From Opitutia bacterium (lineage in GTDB: Bacteria > Verrucomicrobiota > Verrucomicrobiia > Opitutales > Opitutaceae): a DNA stretch of 39,855 nucleotides. This document shows positions 26,667-36,100 of this stretch, in pieces. The notes under the pieces are model-generated. The model made no database searches, was not told where the DNA came from, and saw only the letters and a list, made by a program, of their open reading frames with translations. The DNA is taken from positions 1-39,855 of the forward strand of contig CANIJN010000016.1 in NCBI GenBank assembly GCA_947467625.1, written 5' to 3'. A program made the position numbers and the translations under genes. The first letter of the stretch is position 1, and each line of letters begins with the position of its first letter.

Positions 26667-29309
26667 ATGCCTTCCCCGCGCACAGGTTCATCCCGCTCCG
26701 CTTCGTTGGCTGCGGCGGCCATCCTCTCGCTGGTTAATCTGCTGCCGGGTCACGCCGCCGAGTTTCACGTCGCGACCACCGGCAACGACCGCAACACCGG
26801 CACCGCCGCCGCACCGTTCGCCACGGTCGAACGCGCGCAGCAAGCCGTCCGGCAGCGCACCGCCGGCGAGGCCGCGACCGTTTGGCTCCACGGCGGCGTC
26901 TATCGCTTGGAGCGTTCACTGCAATTCACCGCGGCCGACAGCGGCACACCGGGCGCGCCGGTGGTCTTCGCCGCCGTCGCGGGCGAGACCGTCGAGCTCA
27001 GCGGCGCCCGCGAGCTCGCCCTGACGTGGACGCAGGGCGCGGCGGGCCGCTGGCAGGCGAAGGTTCCCGCCGGCCTGGAGTTCGACCAGTTGTTCGCCGA
27101 CGGCGTGAAACAAATCCGCGCCCGCTTTCCGAACTTCGATCCCGGCGAAGGATTTTTCGGTGGCTACGCCCGCGATGCCACCGAGCCCGCGCGACTCGCG
27201 CGCTACGCCGATCCTGTCGGGATGTTTGTGCACGGCCACCACGGCTTGGGTTGGGGCAGTCTGCATTTTCAAATTCTGAAAAAATCAGGGGATGGCCGCT
27301 ACACCTTCGAAGCGGGAAAGGACCCGCGGGTCGCCGGCGGCTGGCAGAACAAGGGCCGCGCGGTCATCGCCGAGGCGCCGTTCGATCCCGAAAAACGATT
27401 CGTCGAAAACGTATTCGAAGAACTTGATACGCCGAAGGAGTGGTTCCTCGACCGCGTCACCGGCACGCTGCATTTTATTCCGCCCCTCGGCGCCGGCCCG
27501 CACCAGCTGCGCTTTGAGGCGGTCGTCCTGAAGCAGCTCATCGAACTGCGCGGCACGGCCGAGCAACCGGTGCGGCACCTAACCTTGCGCGGCCTCACGT
27601 TTCGCCGCGCGGGCTATACCTTCATGCAGACCGATTCCGTGCCGAGCGGTGGCGACTGGCGCATCTACCGCGGGGCCGCGATTCTGCTGACTGGCACGGA
27701 ATCATGCGCGCTTGAGCAGTGCCGCTTCGACGGCATCGGCGGCAACGGCGTCTTTGTGCAGGACTACAATCGCGGCGTTGAAATTTCCGGCTGCGAATTT
27801 GTGCGCATCGGTGCCAGCGCCGTGCTGTTCGAGGGCAGCGACTCCGCCGTGCGCTCGCGCTGGGCCCACGCGTGGGGCTGGCCCGCCGCGGAAGTCGGCC
27901 CGACTCCGCAGGTGAACGGCAAGCCTTTCGATCAACGCTTCGTCGCGCTTCTCCCGCCCGCGATGCTCGACGGTGCCATCGCCGATCCGCAGCTCGATCT
28001 CCAGCCCGGGCCGAAGAACCAGAATTTTCCCGATCGCTGCCTCGTGCGCGACTGCCTGATGACGGAGATTGGCACGGTGGAAAAACAGATCGCCGGCGTC
28101 TTCATCGCCAAGTCGCGCGGGATCGTGCTCCGCCACCTCACGATCCACGACGTGCCTCGCGCCGCCATCAACATCAACGATAACATGTGGGGCGGCCACG
28201 TCGTCGAGTGGTGCGACATCTTCAACACCTGCCTCGAAAGCCGTGAGCACGGCGCGTTCAACAGTTGGGGTCGCGACCGCCACTGGATGCGCATGAAGGG
28301 CGACGCCACACCCGCGCAGTTCGCCCGCATGCGCGACCTGGCACGGCTCGATGCCGTGGACGTCACGACCCTGCGCTACAATCGCCTCCAATGCGCCAAC
28401 GGCTACGACATCGACCTCGACGACGGCTCGACCCACTACCTCATCGAAAACAACCTGTGTCTTCAGGGCGGCATCAAGTTGCGCGAGGGATTCTTCCGCA
28501 CGGTGCGCAACAACATCTCGCCGCTCTTCAGCCCGCACGTCTGGTTTCCCGACAGCCGCGATGTCGTCACGAACAATCTCCTCGTCGGCAAAAACGCCTA
28601 CGATCCGCGCGGGATGACGATGGACCGCGCGAAGGAGGCCACGTTTGATTTTAATCTCTTCGCGACATTTACGGTGTCGGAGGATCTGCGGCGGCTTGGG
28701 TTCGATCGACATTCGGTCACCGCCGATCCCCAGTTTATCGCGCCGACCACCGGCGACTACCGCGTGCAGCCCGGTTCGCCCGCCGAGAAAATGGGTTTCG
28801 CAAATTTCCCGATGGACCGCTTCGGCGTCGTCTCGCCGTCACTCAAGGCGCGGGCAAAATCATGGTCGGGCCTCGGACGCGCCTTCGGCACCACGGACGA
28901 GCCCGCCACCGCCGCCGCGCTCCATCAGTGGCTCGGTGCCACCCTGCGCGATCTAGTGAACCGCGGCCGCGAGTCGGCCGTCGTCAGCAACATGGAGCTC
29001 TCCGACGACCGCGGTATTCTCATCAAGGCGGTCGCCCCCGAATCCCCCGCCGCCCTCGCCACAATTCCCGCCGACGCGGTCATCGTCGCGGCCAACGACG
29101 TCAACATCAGCAATCTCGCTGCGCTGTCTTCGGTCGTGCGCGAGGCCGGGGCAAATCCGATTCGACTGAAAATTCTCACCGCGACCGGCCACATCGAGGT
29201 TACCATCGCAGCCGCTGCCGCGATCCCTCAGCTCGACGCATCGTCCGCTGCCTCCACCGAAACACGCCGTTCCAAACCCGCTCGAAAAGTCCGGCCGACC
29301 CAGCCGTAG
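26667..29309 (+). CDS. secreted beta-helix glycan enzyme (GH141-like) with C-terminal PDZ domain
   Basis: Starting at ATG 26667, the protein has 880 residues and a signal peptide (SASLAAAAILSLVNLLPGHA); a TTG at 26646 inside the upstream gene is less likely. It is a paralogue of the product at 21876: FHVATTGNDRNTGTAAAPFA, LHGGVYRLERSLQF, FDQLFADGVKQIRARFPNFD, EQCRFDGIGGNGVFVQDYN, AININDNMWGGH, EHGAFNSWGRDR and IDLDDGSTHYLIEN match position by position. It lacks the chitobiase-like domain but ends in the same kind of PDZ domain (LHQWLGATLRDLV...PADAVIVAANDVNIS). Likely an exo-acting hydrolase or lyase on the same polymer with different linkage specificity; GH141 affinity is inferred. It is 10 bases after the sulfatase, inside the operon. 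Confidence 0.88.
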   Translation: MPSPRTGSSRSASLAAAAILSLVNLLPGHAAEFHVATTGNDRNTGTAAAPFATVERAQQAVRQRTAGEAATVWLHGGVYRLERSLQFTAADSGTPGAPVVFAAVAGETVELSGARELALTWTQGAAGRWQAKVPAGLEFDQLFADGVKQIRARFPNFDPGEGFFGGYARDATEPARLARYADPVGMFVHGHHGLGWGSLHFQILKKSGDGRYTFEAGKDPRVAGGWQNKGRAVIAEAPFDPEKRFVENVFEELDTPKEWFLDRVTGTLHFIPPLGAGPHQLRFEAVVLKQLIELRGTAEQPVRHLTLRGLTFRRAGYTFMQTDSVPSGGDWRIYRGAAILLTGTESCALEQCRFDGIGGNGVFVQDYNRGVEISGCEFVRIGASAVLFEGSDSAVRSRWAHAWGWPAAEVGPTPQVNGKPFDQRFVALLPPAMLDGAIADPQLDLQPGPKNQNFPDRCLVRDCLMTEIGTVEKQIAGVFIAKSRGIVLRHLTIHDVPRAAININDNMWGGHVVEWCDIFNTCLESREHGAFNSWGRDRHWMRMKGDATPAQFARMRDLARLDAVDVTTLRYNRLQCANGYDIDLDDGSTHYLIENNLCLQGGIKLREGFFRTVRNNISPLFSPHVWFPDSRDVVTNNLLVGKNAYDPRGMTMDRAKEATFDFNLFATFTVSEDLRRLGFDRHSVTADPQFIAPTTGDYRVQPGSPAEKMGFANFPMDRFGVVSPSLKARAKSWSGLGRAFGTTDEPATAAALHQWLGATLRDLVNRGRESAVVSNMELSDDRGILIKAVAPESPAALATIPADAVIVAANDVNISNLAALSSVVREAGANPIRLKILTATGHIEVTIAAAAAIPQLDASSAASTETRRSKPARKVRPTQP

Positions 29310-29391
29310 GCCTAGAACGCCACCCGTCGTCCGTTTCGTTTTTTCTTCTTTCTCACCCTCATCTCACCGCTGATTCGTCACTTTGTATCCG

Positions 29392-32133
29392 ATGAAAACT
29401 ACCCCACTCGTCCCCTCGTGGTTCGTTTCTTCCCGAGCCGCTGCCGCCTTCGTGCTGGGCGCGGTTCTCTCCTCCGCCAGTGCGCAAACCGCCCCGGCCA
29501 CACCGCCCTCAACGCAATCATCCGCAACCGTTGCGACCAAGTCCGCCACCGCCGCACCCGGCGACCCCGTGCAACTGTCCGTCTTCGAGGTCTCCTCCGA
29601 TCGCGATCTCGGTTACCGCGCAATGTCGTCCATCGCGGGCTCCCGCACCGGCGAGGATCTCCGCAACGTCCCGATGCCCATCACCGTGCTCACGGAAGAG
29701 TTTCTGCGCGACATCGACGCCACCGATCTCCTCGAGGCCGCGCGTTTCTCCACCGGCGGACGCGGCATGCCCACCGACGACAACGACCAGCAGGCCTTCC
29801 AGTTTCGCGGCTTCCGCTCGCAGTATCAGACCCGCAATCTCTTCGTCTGGCAGGCCCCCGCCGACGCCTACAACATCGAGCGCATCGACATCGCCAAGGG
29901 CCCCAACGCCCTGCTCTTCGGCTCCTCCGAGCCGGGCGGCGTCGCCAACTTCAACACCAAGCGCGCGAACTTCACCAACAGCGCCGGCCTCACCTTTCGC
30001 GTCGGCTCGTGGGACCAGTATCGCGGCACGCTCGACGTGAACCGCCAGCTGACGTCCGCCGTCGCCGCCCGGTTGAATCTCGTGCGCGACTCCCGCCGCA
30101 GTTGGGAAAACTGGGTCGGCGGCACCCGCGAGGCGGCCCACCTTGCGCTCACATTTCGCCTGGGAAAAAACACCACGCTCCGCGCCGACGGTGAGACCGG
30201 CCGGAATGAGCGCGTGCAGGCGATTTCGCTGCCGAGCGACGCGTTCACCGCGTGGAATGGCACGACGCCCTTCATCGCCACGGCCACCGCAGTCCCGAGC
30301 GGCACGGCCCGGCTGAGCACCGCCACCGGCACCGACTATCTCGTGTGGGACACGCTCACGTCGCGCTATCAAAACTGGCGCGGCTTCGGCCAGACCAACG
30401 GCTCCGCGCAGAGCCCGGCCCGCCCAGTCAAGAATCCCGCCATCATCCCGCGCGGGGCACAGTTCACCGGTCCCGACAAAAATCAGGCGACGGATTTCCA
30501 CACGTTCGGCGGCTCCCTCGAGCATCGCGTCGGCCAGGCCCTCTCGTTGCTCGCGTCGTTCAACGCGCAGAACATCACGGAAAATCTCCGCCGCCCCAAC
30601 AACCCCGCCGTGCGCCGTGATCCCAATCCCACGCGCCCCGACGGCACGCCCAATCCGTTTTTCGGCGGCCACTACATAGAGGTCACCTGGAGCGACACGC
30701 GCAGCCACGACCTCATCTACGATTTCCGGCTCGATGCCATCTACGATTGGAAGCCCGCCCGCTGGATGAGCCAGCGGCTCTTTTTCACCGCTGGTAGCAC
30801 CGTCGGCCGCAATAACTCCGCCGCTTTCAATCTTGTCCGTATCGACAACCCCGCTGCGCCCAACTTCAACGCCGCGGCCAACACCGTCCGGCGCCGCGTG
30901 TATTTCGCCGCCGGCGATACCGCACTCAACAGCGGACTCGGCGTGCCCGCGCGCGACGCCACCTCGGGCATCGCCACCGCGTTCATGCCCACCGGCGGGA
31001 AAACCCGGCTGTGGAGCGACTCCAGCTACGAGGGCATCGGCGCCGCCGGCACCTACTGGGGCGGCTTCCTCCGCACCAACCTCGGGCTCCGCCACGACGA
31101 CTACGCCAACACCATCCAGTCCGGCGTGCGCGACGCCGCCTCGGGGCTCCTCAACTTCACTGATCCGCGCCGCAGCGTGAACAGTCTGAAAAAATATTCT
31201 CCCACCCTCGGCGGCACGCTCACGCCGTGGCAGCCGCTCACCGTTTTCTACAATTACGCGAAAACGTTCCGCGCCCCCGGCACCACCGGCACCAATCCGC
31301 TCGGCGAATCCACCACGCTCCGCCTCGGCGAGGGTCGCGAGGGCGGCGTGCGCGTCGAGTTGCTCGAGGGCCGCTTCTATCTCACCGCCAGCGCCTACGA
31401 CATCACCCAGACCGGTCAGAACCACAGCGTCGCCGGCGTGCTCACCGCCATGAACGGCATCTGGACCGATCCTGCGCTCAACACGCTCAATCCCTCCTTC
31501 GCCAGCCGCGCCCTGACCGGCGGCACCAACGAGAGCCAGACGCTCAACGCCACCGGCTACGAGATCGAGGTGCAGGCCAATCTCACGCCCGCCTGGACGC
31601 TCACGGCCGGCTACGGCAACAACATCAATCGCGTCGGCGAGCAGGACGTCAGCACCCTGCGCTACGTGAACGCCAACCTGCCGGAGTGGGAACGCCTCGC
31701 CGCTGCCAATGCGGCCGTCGGTGCCTCCATCGCCGCGGAAATCGCCGCCATCTACGATTTCATTCGCGACGCCGCACCCGGTCTCGTGCGCGGACGCTCG
31801 AACCGGGACACGGTCAATCTCTTCACGCGTTACGCGTTTCGCTCCGGACGTCTCCGTGGCCTCACGGTGGGCGGTGGCATGAACTACCGCAGTCCCGCCG
31901 CGCTCAACAGCCAGATGCTCAACGGCAACGTGGTCACGATCTGGGGCTCCATCATCACCGAATACGAGGCGATGGCGTCGTATGCGTTCAAGCTCGGCGA
32001 TCGCTATCGCGGGCGCGTTCAGCTCAATGTCCGCAACCTCCTCGACCGCCAGCGCTACGAGGAACTCACCCTCGCCCAAACCCGCTATCAAGCCCCGCGC
32101 TCGCTCAGCCTCACGACCTCCCTCTCGTTCTGA
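29392..32133 (+). CDS. TonB-dependent receptor
   Basis: A complete 913-residue receptor from ATG 29392 (a TTG nine bases earlier is possible). Signal peptide includes SRAAAAFVLGAVLSSASAQ. Plug features: VQLSVFEVSSDRDLGYRAMS, GSRTGEDLRNVPMPITVLTE, AFQFRGFRSQYQTRNLFVWQ, YNIERIDIAKGPNALLFGSS and EPGGVANFNTKRA. The barrel ends RSLSLTTSLSF with a terminal Phe. It differs clearly from the receptor at 19001, so the operon has two importers, perhaps for different oligosaccharide sizes or sulfation states. It is the last gene of the operon, 82 bases after the second beta-helix gene, and no intact glycan gene lies beyond it. Confidence 0.94.
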   Translation: MKTTPLVPSWFVSSRAAAAFVLGAVLSSASAQTAPATPPSTQSSATVATKSATAAPGDPVQLSVFEVSSDRDLGYRAMSSIAGSRTGEDLRNVPMPITVLTEEFLRDIDATDLLEAARFSTGGRGMPTDDNDQQAFQFRGFRSQYQTRNLFVWQAPADAYNIERIDIAKGPNALLFGSSEPGGVANFNTKRANFTNSAGLTFRVGSWDQYRGTLDVNRQLTSAVAARLNLVRDSRRSWENWVGGTREAAHLALTFRLGKNTTLRADGETGRNERVQAISLPSDAFTAWNGTTPFIATATAVPSGTARLSTATGTDYLVWDTLTSRYQNWRGFGQTNGSAQSPARPVKNPAIIPRGAQFTGPDKNQATDFHTFGGSLEHRVGQALSLLASFNAQNITENLRRPNNPAVRRDPNPTRPDGTPNPFFGGHYIEVTWSDTRSHDLIYDFRLDAIYDWKPARWMSQRLFFTAGSTVGRNNSAAFNLVRIDNPAAPNFNAAANTVRRRVYFAAGDTALNSGLGVPARDATSGIATAFMPTGGKTRLWSDSSYEGIGAAGTYWGGFLRTNLGLRHDDYANTIQSGVRDAASGLLNFTDPRRSVNSLKKYSPTLGGTLTPWQPLTVFYNYAKTFRAPGTTGTNPLGESTTLRLGEGREGGVRVELLEGRFYLTASAYDITQTGQNHSVAGVLTAMNGIWTDPALNTLNPSFASRALTGGTNESQTLNATGYEIEVQANLTPAWTLTAGYGNNINRVGEQDVSTLRYVNANLPEWERLAAANAAVGASIAAEIAAIYDFIRDAAPGLVRGRSNRDTVNLFTRYAFRSGRLRGLTVGGGMNYRSPAALNSQMLNGNVVTIWGSIITEYEAMASYAFKLGDRYRGRVQLNVRNLLDRQRYEELTLAQTRYQAPRSLSLTTSLSF

Positions 32134-32298
32134 ACCAGGGCGCCCTATTTTTCACGGCGACCTCGCACGCCTTCCCGTGATCGCCGACTCTCCCGCCAAC
32201 AAACGCCTGCGCGAATTTCTGCCATGATCCACCCGCGTCTCCCCGCCCTGCTCGCCACTTATTTCCAGCGCGCCCGCCACCCTTCCGCGGCGGTAGGA
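32134..32298. other. gap after the receptor, no recognisable gene
   Basis: A short palindrome AGGGCGCCCT (32137-32146) followed by ATTTTT lies just after the stop, but it has no loop and is a poor terminator. A short frame from ATG 32224 (MIHPRLPALLATYFQRARH) soon stops and may be another degraded piece. I cannot assign it. Confidence 0.4.
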
Positions 32299-32666
32299 CG
32301 AATCCCCTCAAAGCCCCGTTCGGCAGACTCGTGAACGGGAAGTGGGGCCCACCACCGTTGGCCCCAAGCATGCCGGCGAAGCCTTTGCCAACGAAACTAT
32401 CACGGTTCTGAAGGGAAAACCCACCGCACCATTCCTCCCTACCTCGCCTTCGACGACCCGCACGATTCCCCCATCGTGCCCGACGACTACGCGATACTTT
32501 CGACCGCGAGAAACTCCCGCTCCCGGTCAATTTCCTTCCGCAGCGCCCGTGCGACAACGGCGAGATGACAATCCGCGACGAACAACGGCTGCCTTGCCAC
32601 CGCACCTCCGCCGACATCCGGGCGATGACCGCCGACGATTGCCGCTACATCTCCTCCCTCGACCTG
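32299..32666 (+). pseudogene. decayed sulfatase fragment
   Basis: Middle part of a sulfatase broken by at least two frameshifts. In successive frames one reads LVNGKWG (32326-32346), GEAFANETITVLKGKPTAPF, then PYLAFDDPHDSPIVPDDYA, then FDREKLPLPVNFLPQRPCDN followed by GEMTIRDEQRLPCHRTSADI and YISSLD. These align in order with the intact sulfatase at 13254-14618: TGKWHN, FFAWVALTSPHDPRTPPAEY, IPLPKNFRPDHEFDNGELAV, RDE and YYGMISHHD. The N-terminal third with the active-site cysteine and the whole C-terminus are missing. It directly precedes a lacI fragment, mirroring an old sulfatase-lacI module. Confidence 0.88.
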
Positions 32667-32668
32667 CT

Positions 32669-32861
32669 CTCAAAGTCCTCGACGGCGCGCCCGGGGTGAG
32701 CGGCGTTCTCCAGCGTGGGCGCCGCGGCCGTGGACGCGCTCCACGGCCTGCTCCACCGCAACCACCGCGGCCCGCAGGCCGTCGCCCAAGGCACCCAAAT
32801 CGACGGCACCTGGCACGAAGGTCGCACCGTCAGGAAACTCGGTCGCAAAGCCGGCGCGTAG
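32669..32861 (+). pseudogene. decayed C-terminus of a second lacI-type gene
   Basis: LKVLDGAPGVSGVLQ (from 32669) matches LNVLDDTPGVSGILQ of the intact regulator. Then an 11-nt deletion relative to 15573-15592 shifts the frame, after which VGAAAVDALHGLLHRNHRGP and AVAQGTQIDGTWHEGRTV run to a TAG at 32859-32861, as in the intact gene. DNA identity to the end of 14680-15732 is high and continues for about 20 bases beyond the stop, so this is a duplicated, dead copy. DNA-binding domain and most of the effector domain are gone. Confidence 0.92.
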
Positions 32862-33076
32862 CCCCAAGCGAGTGATCGCATGCCCCCGACGGGGCCCATC
32901 GCCAAGCGCGCCACTTCGGACGTAGCTCCGGGCTGCCGGAGCGCGCCGGTTGGACCGAACTCACCACCTGGCGCGCCACGGTGCGATTCTGAGCGACCGT
33001 CATCTCCCGGCACCTGTGAAGGCCCGCCCATCGATTCGTTTCAGAACGGTCCCGGCCAAACGTGAATAACGCTGCC
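32862..33076. other. gap between lacI remnant and signal-peptide stub
   Basis: The first bases repeat the 3' flank of the intact lacI gene (AGCCCCAAGCGAGTGATC against AGCCCCACGTAGCGAGTGAT). The rest has no recognisable gene and may be more degraded coding sequence. Confidence 0.4.
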
Positions 33077-33160
33077 ATGATCGCCAGACGCCTGTCCTCA
33101 CTCGCCCTGACGTTGCTTGGCTTTTCCGCCGAAGTGCTCCCGGCCGCGCCTCCGCGCCGG
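33077..33160 (+). pseudogene. 5' stub of an exported protein, cut at the restriction island
   Basis: ATG at 33077 opens MIARRLSSLALTLLGFSAEV followed by LPAAPPRR, a credible signal peptide with cleavage region. Within about 10 codons the sequence becomes the reverse complement of the hsdR 3' end (hsdR stop at 33161-33163), so the mature protein is missing. By analogy with genes here it was perhaps another sulfatase (an ...AAPP-x-x-PNI start), but no mature residue remains to prove it. The stub marks the left edge of the restriction-modification island. Confidence 0.6.
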
Positions 33161-36100
33161 TCAGCCCGCTTCGTCGGCGTAAACTCCTGCATCACGCTCA
33201 GGGTAGCTCTCGTAAAGGTGCTCGAAAACCGCCGAACATTTTTGCTGGTAGAGCGGTTTTTCGTAGGCCCGGGGCAGACCGGTATCGAGCACGTCCTCGA
33301 TGGTCATTTTCAACTGTGAGCGGGCCGAAGACTTCTGCCGCCAGTTTAGCACGAGCAATTGCTTGAGCCGTGCCAGCAAGTCCCGCGCGACTTTTTTCAC
33401 TTCGGTGCGTTCGTCGGACGTCAACTCGGGGGCGGGTCGCGTCAAGATGTCGAGGATGACCAACTCTTCCTCGGTCATACTTTCGCGGACGTGGCGTTGC
33501 TGTTCGTCGGATAGATTGCGGCTCAACTTCAGCAACTCCTCGAACAGATCCTCGATATTTCGGCTGCCGGAATTGTAGGACTCGATGAGTTCCTCGAACT
33601 TATCGGCATAGTTGGCCCTAGTTTTGTTCAAGCGAATCAGCTTCTCCAGTTGGGCACGTATCGCCGCCTTTAGCTCTTCGAGGTCGGTATTCTTGGTGGT
33701 CGATGCCTTGAAGCGTTTCGCCAACGCTACGAAATCTATCTTCGAGAGATCCAGTAGGCCGCCCGCCGTCCCGGGGATGCTTGCGCCCGTGATCGATTCG
33801 TCGAGCAGCTTGCCGATCCCCTCCATCACCATCGATACATCCACCGGATTGGGATTCAATTTGGCCCGAATGGCGTCCGCGATGGCAGCGATGCAGGACA
33901 CACGCCCCATGAATTCCAAAGCCACCGGGTCGGGCTTCACGGCGCGGAAAAGTGTGATCACGAGACGTTCGTGCCCCAAGAACTGGATGCGGAGTGGGTC
34001 GGGAGAAATCAGCGCATTGATGGCGATTTCCAGGCGCTCCAGCCGTTCGAGGCCTCCCACTGGCAACTTTTCTATGGCATCCAAATCTACCTGACGCGAA
34101 AGGCAGAAAACGGTCGCGGCTTCCACCGCTTTCCTGAGTTCGAGCACCAGCGCGTCTTTGCCCTTCACCGGATTGGCGCCGCCCTTTCCCGCACCATAGA
34201 TCGCCAATGCTTTTTCCAACGACGCAAAGACGTTGGCATAGTCGACGATCACACCGCTGTGCTTGCCGGGGAACACGCGATTGGCCCGCGCGATGGTCTG
34301 CATCAGCGTGTGATTCCGCATCGGCTTATCGAGATACACCGTTGAGCAGCTCGGCGCGTCGAATCCAGTGAGCCACATCGCACAGACGAAAACCAAACGT
34401 AGCGGATCGTCGGTATCCTTGAACCTCTCGTCTAGGGCCGGGCGGGATTCGTTCATCCGCCTTCGGTGTGGTTCGATATCGAGTCCGAGCCGCTGCATCT
34501 GCTGGATCTCGTTCTGGCCGGGCGAGACAATCAGGGCCATGTCCGTCGTCTTCAGAACGCCTAAGCGTTGGTTCAGATCCCGCAAACGGGCGGCTGTGTC
34601 GCCAGGGACGGCAGGTAGAGACTTTCGCCTTTCGGGATACACGGAAAGTTCCGCGACTTCCTTTTCCACCCGCACCCGCTCCGCCGCCCAGTGCTTCCGC
34701 ACTTTGTCGTGCAGCTTGAGCGCGGTGGCCTTGTCGATGGACACCACCATCGCCTTGCCCACGAAGCCGCGCCCAAGGAAATGCCGCACGATGTCCTGCG
34801 CCACCGTCTCCAGCCGGTCGTCGCGCGTGAGGATATGGTATTGCCTGGAAAGCTCCCGTTCGAGCTTCGCTTCCTGTTCCGGGTCGAGTTCCGCCGCTTC
34901 GATGAGATTGTAGATGTCCTCGTTTAGGTCCGGGTTCACGAGTTCCAACTCCGGCGTGCGGTTCTCGTAGAAGAGCGGCACGGTCGCGCCGTCCTCGACG
35001 GATTGCTGGAAGTCGTAGATGGAAACGTAATCCCCAAAAACGTCCTTCGTCCGCTCCTCGCCCGCGATAAGCGGCGTGCCGGTGAAGGCGAGGAACAGCG
35101 CCTTGGGCAGCGCCGCGCGCATGTTTAGCGCCAGCGTGTCGTATTGGCTGCGGTGCGCCTCGTCCGTGAGCACGATCACGTCGGGCCGGTCACATAAAAC
35201 GGGCATCGGCCCGTTTCCCTCACCCCCGGCCCCTCTCCCAGAGGTAGCGGGGAGGTTCAGAGCGGTGGCTATCTGGCGTAGGAACTCTTCGGGTTGCTCC
35301 AGTATGAGTGCGTTTGGGAAGCGGAGCACCGTGAAGCCGAGGGCGCGAAGCATGGCATCCCGGACTGCATCTTTGGCCATCACCTCGGGCGATTTATGAA
35401 TCTCTCCGTCGAGTTCGATGTCGATCCGGTGTTCCGAACAGAAGAAATCGGCGATGTAGTTATTAAGCTGATGTTCACGCCGGAATTTCAGGTCTTCGAA
35501 ACGCCGATCTCGTAATAATTCCCAAGCTATGGCTTCCGCTGGAGTTTGGCTCTGCCTCAATTCCCGTGCTCGCCGCACTAGTCCCGCATAAGGCAACCCT
35601 CCGCGATAATGCTGCGCATCCCTCACCACCAGCGATTCGCTCCCTTCTCCCCTTGGGAGAAGGGCCGGGGATGAGGGTGTTTCAGCCCGAAACTTTTCGG
35701 GCTGAAACTTATGAACGAGAGTGAAGACGTAGCGGTGATTGCCCCGCAGCAATTCCCGAAGGTGTGCGCCGCTCTCGGCATGGCACTGGTCGCCCTCAGC
35801 TTCGCTCACCGCGCCCGTGGCCTTGAACGTCTTGGCAATCTGGTCGTCCAGTTCCACGCGGTCGGTCACGACCACGAACGTCCAGTTGCCCGTCACCTTG
35901 CGCAGCACCTTCTGCGCGAAGAACACCATCGAGAAACTCTTGCCGCTACCCTGCGTCTGCCAAAACACGCCGCCGCGCCCGTGCCCGGCTTTGCGCGCTT
36001 CGAGCATCGAGGCGATGGCGTTGTTCACGCCGAGGAACTGGTGATTCTGCCCGATGATTTTCACCAGCCCGGCCTTATGCTCCGAGAACAGCGTGAAATT

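Noticed and set aside
29518-32091. An 857-codon open frame antisense to the TonB receptor at 29392.
   Set aside because: It is a by-product of high GC at third codon positions; the translation is Gly/Ala/Glu/Arg-rich without domain character, while the plus frame is a full receptor. The same holds for long antisense frames at 8205-10094, 9697-11586, 20219-21877 and 24773-26524.
32137-32151. Terminator after the TonB receptor at 29392.
   Set aside because: AGGGCGCCCT is self-complementary without a loop, leaving a stem of about three pairs; too weak despite the following T run.
35207-35692. Intein in HsdR.
   Set aside because: The insert is in frame but has no N-terminal Cys/Ser, no Hint blocks and no terminal His-Asn before a Cys/Ser/Thr; it is a DUF559 nuclease with repeat-coded linkers.
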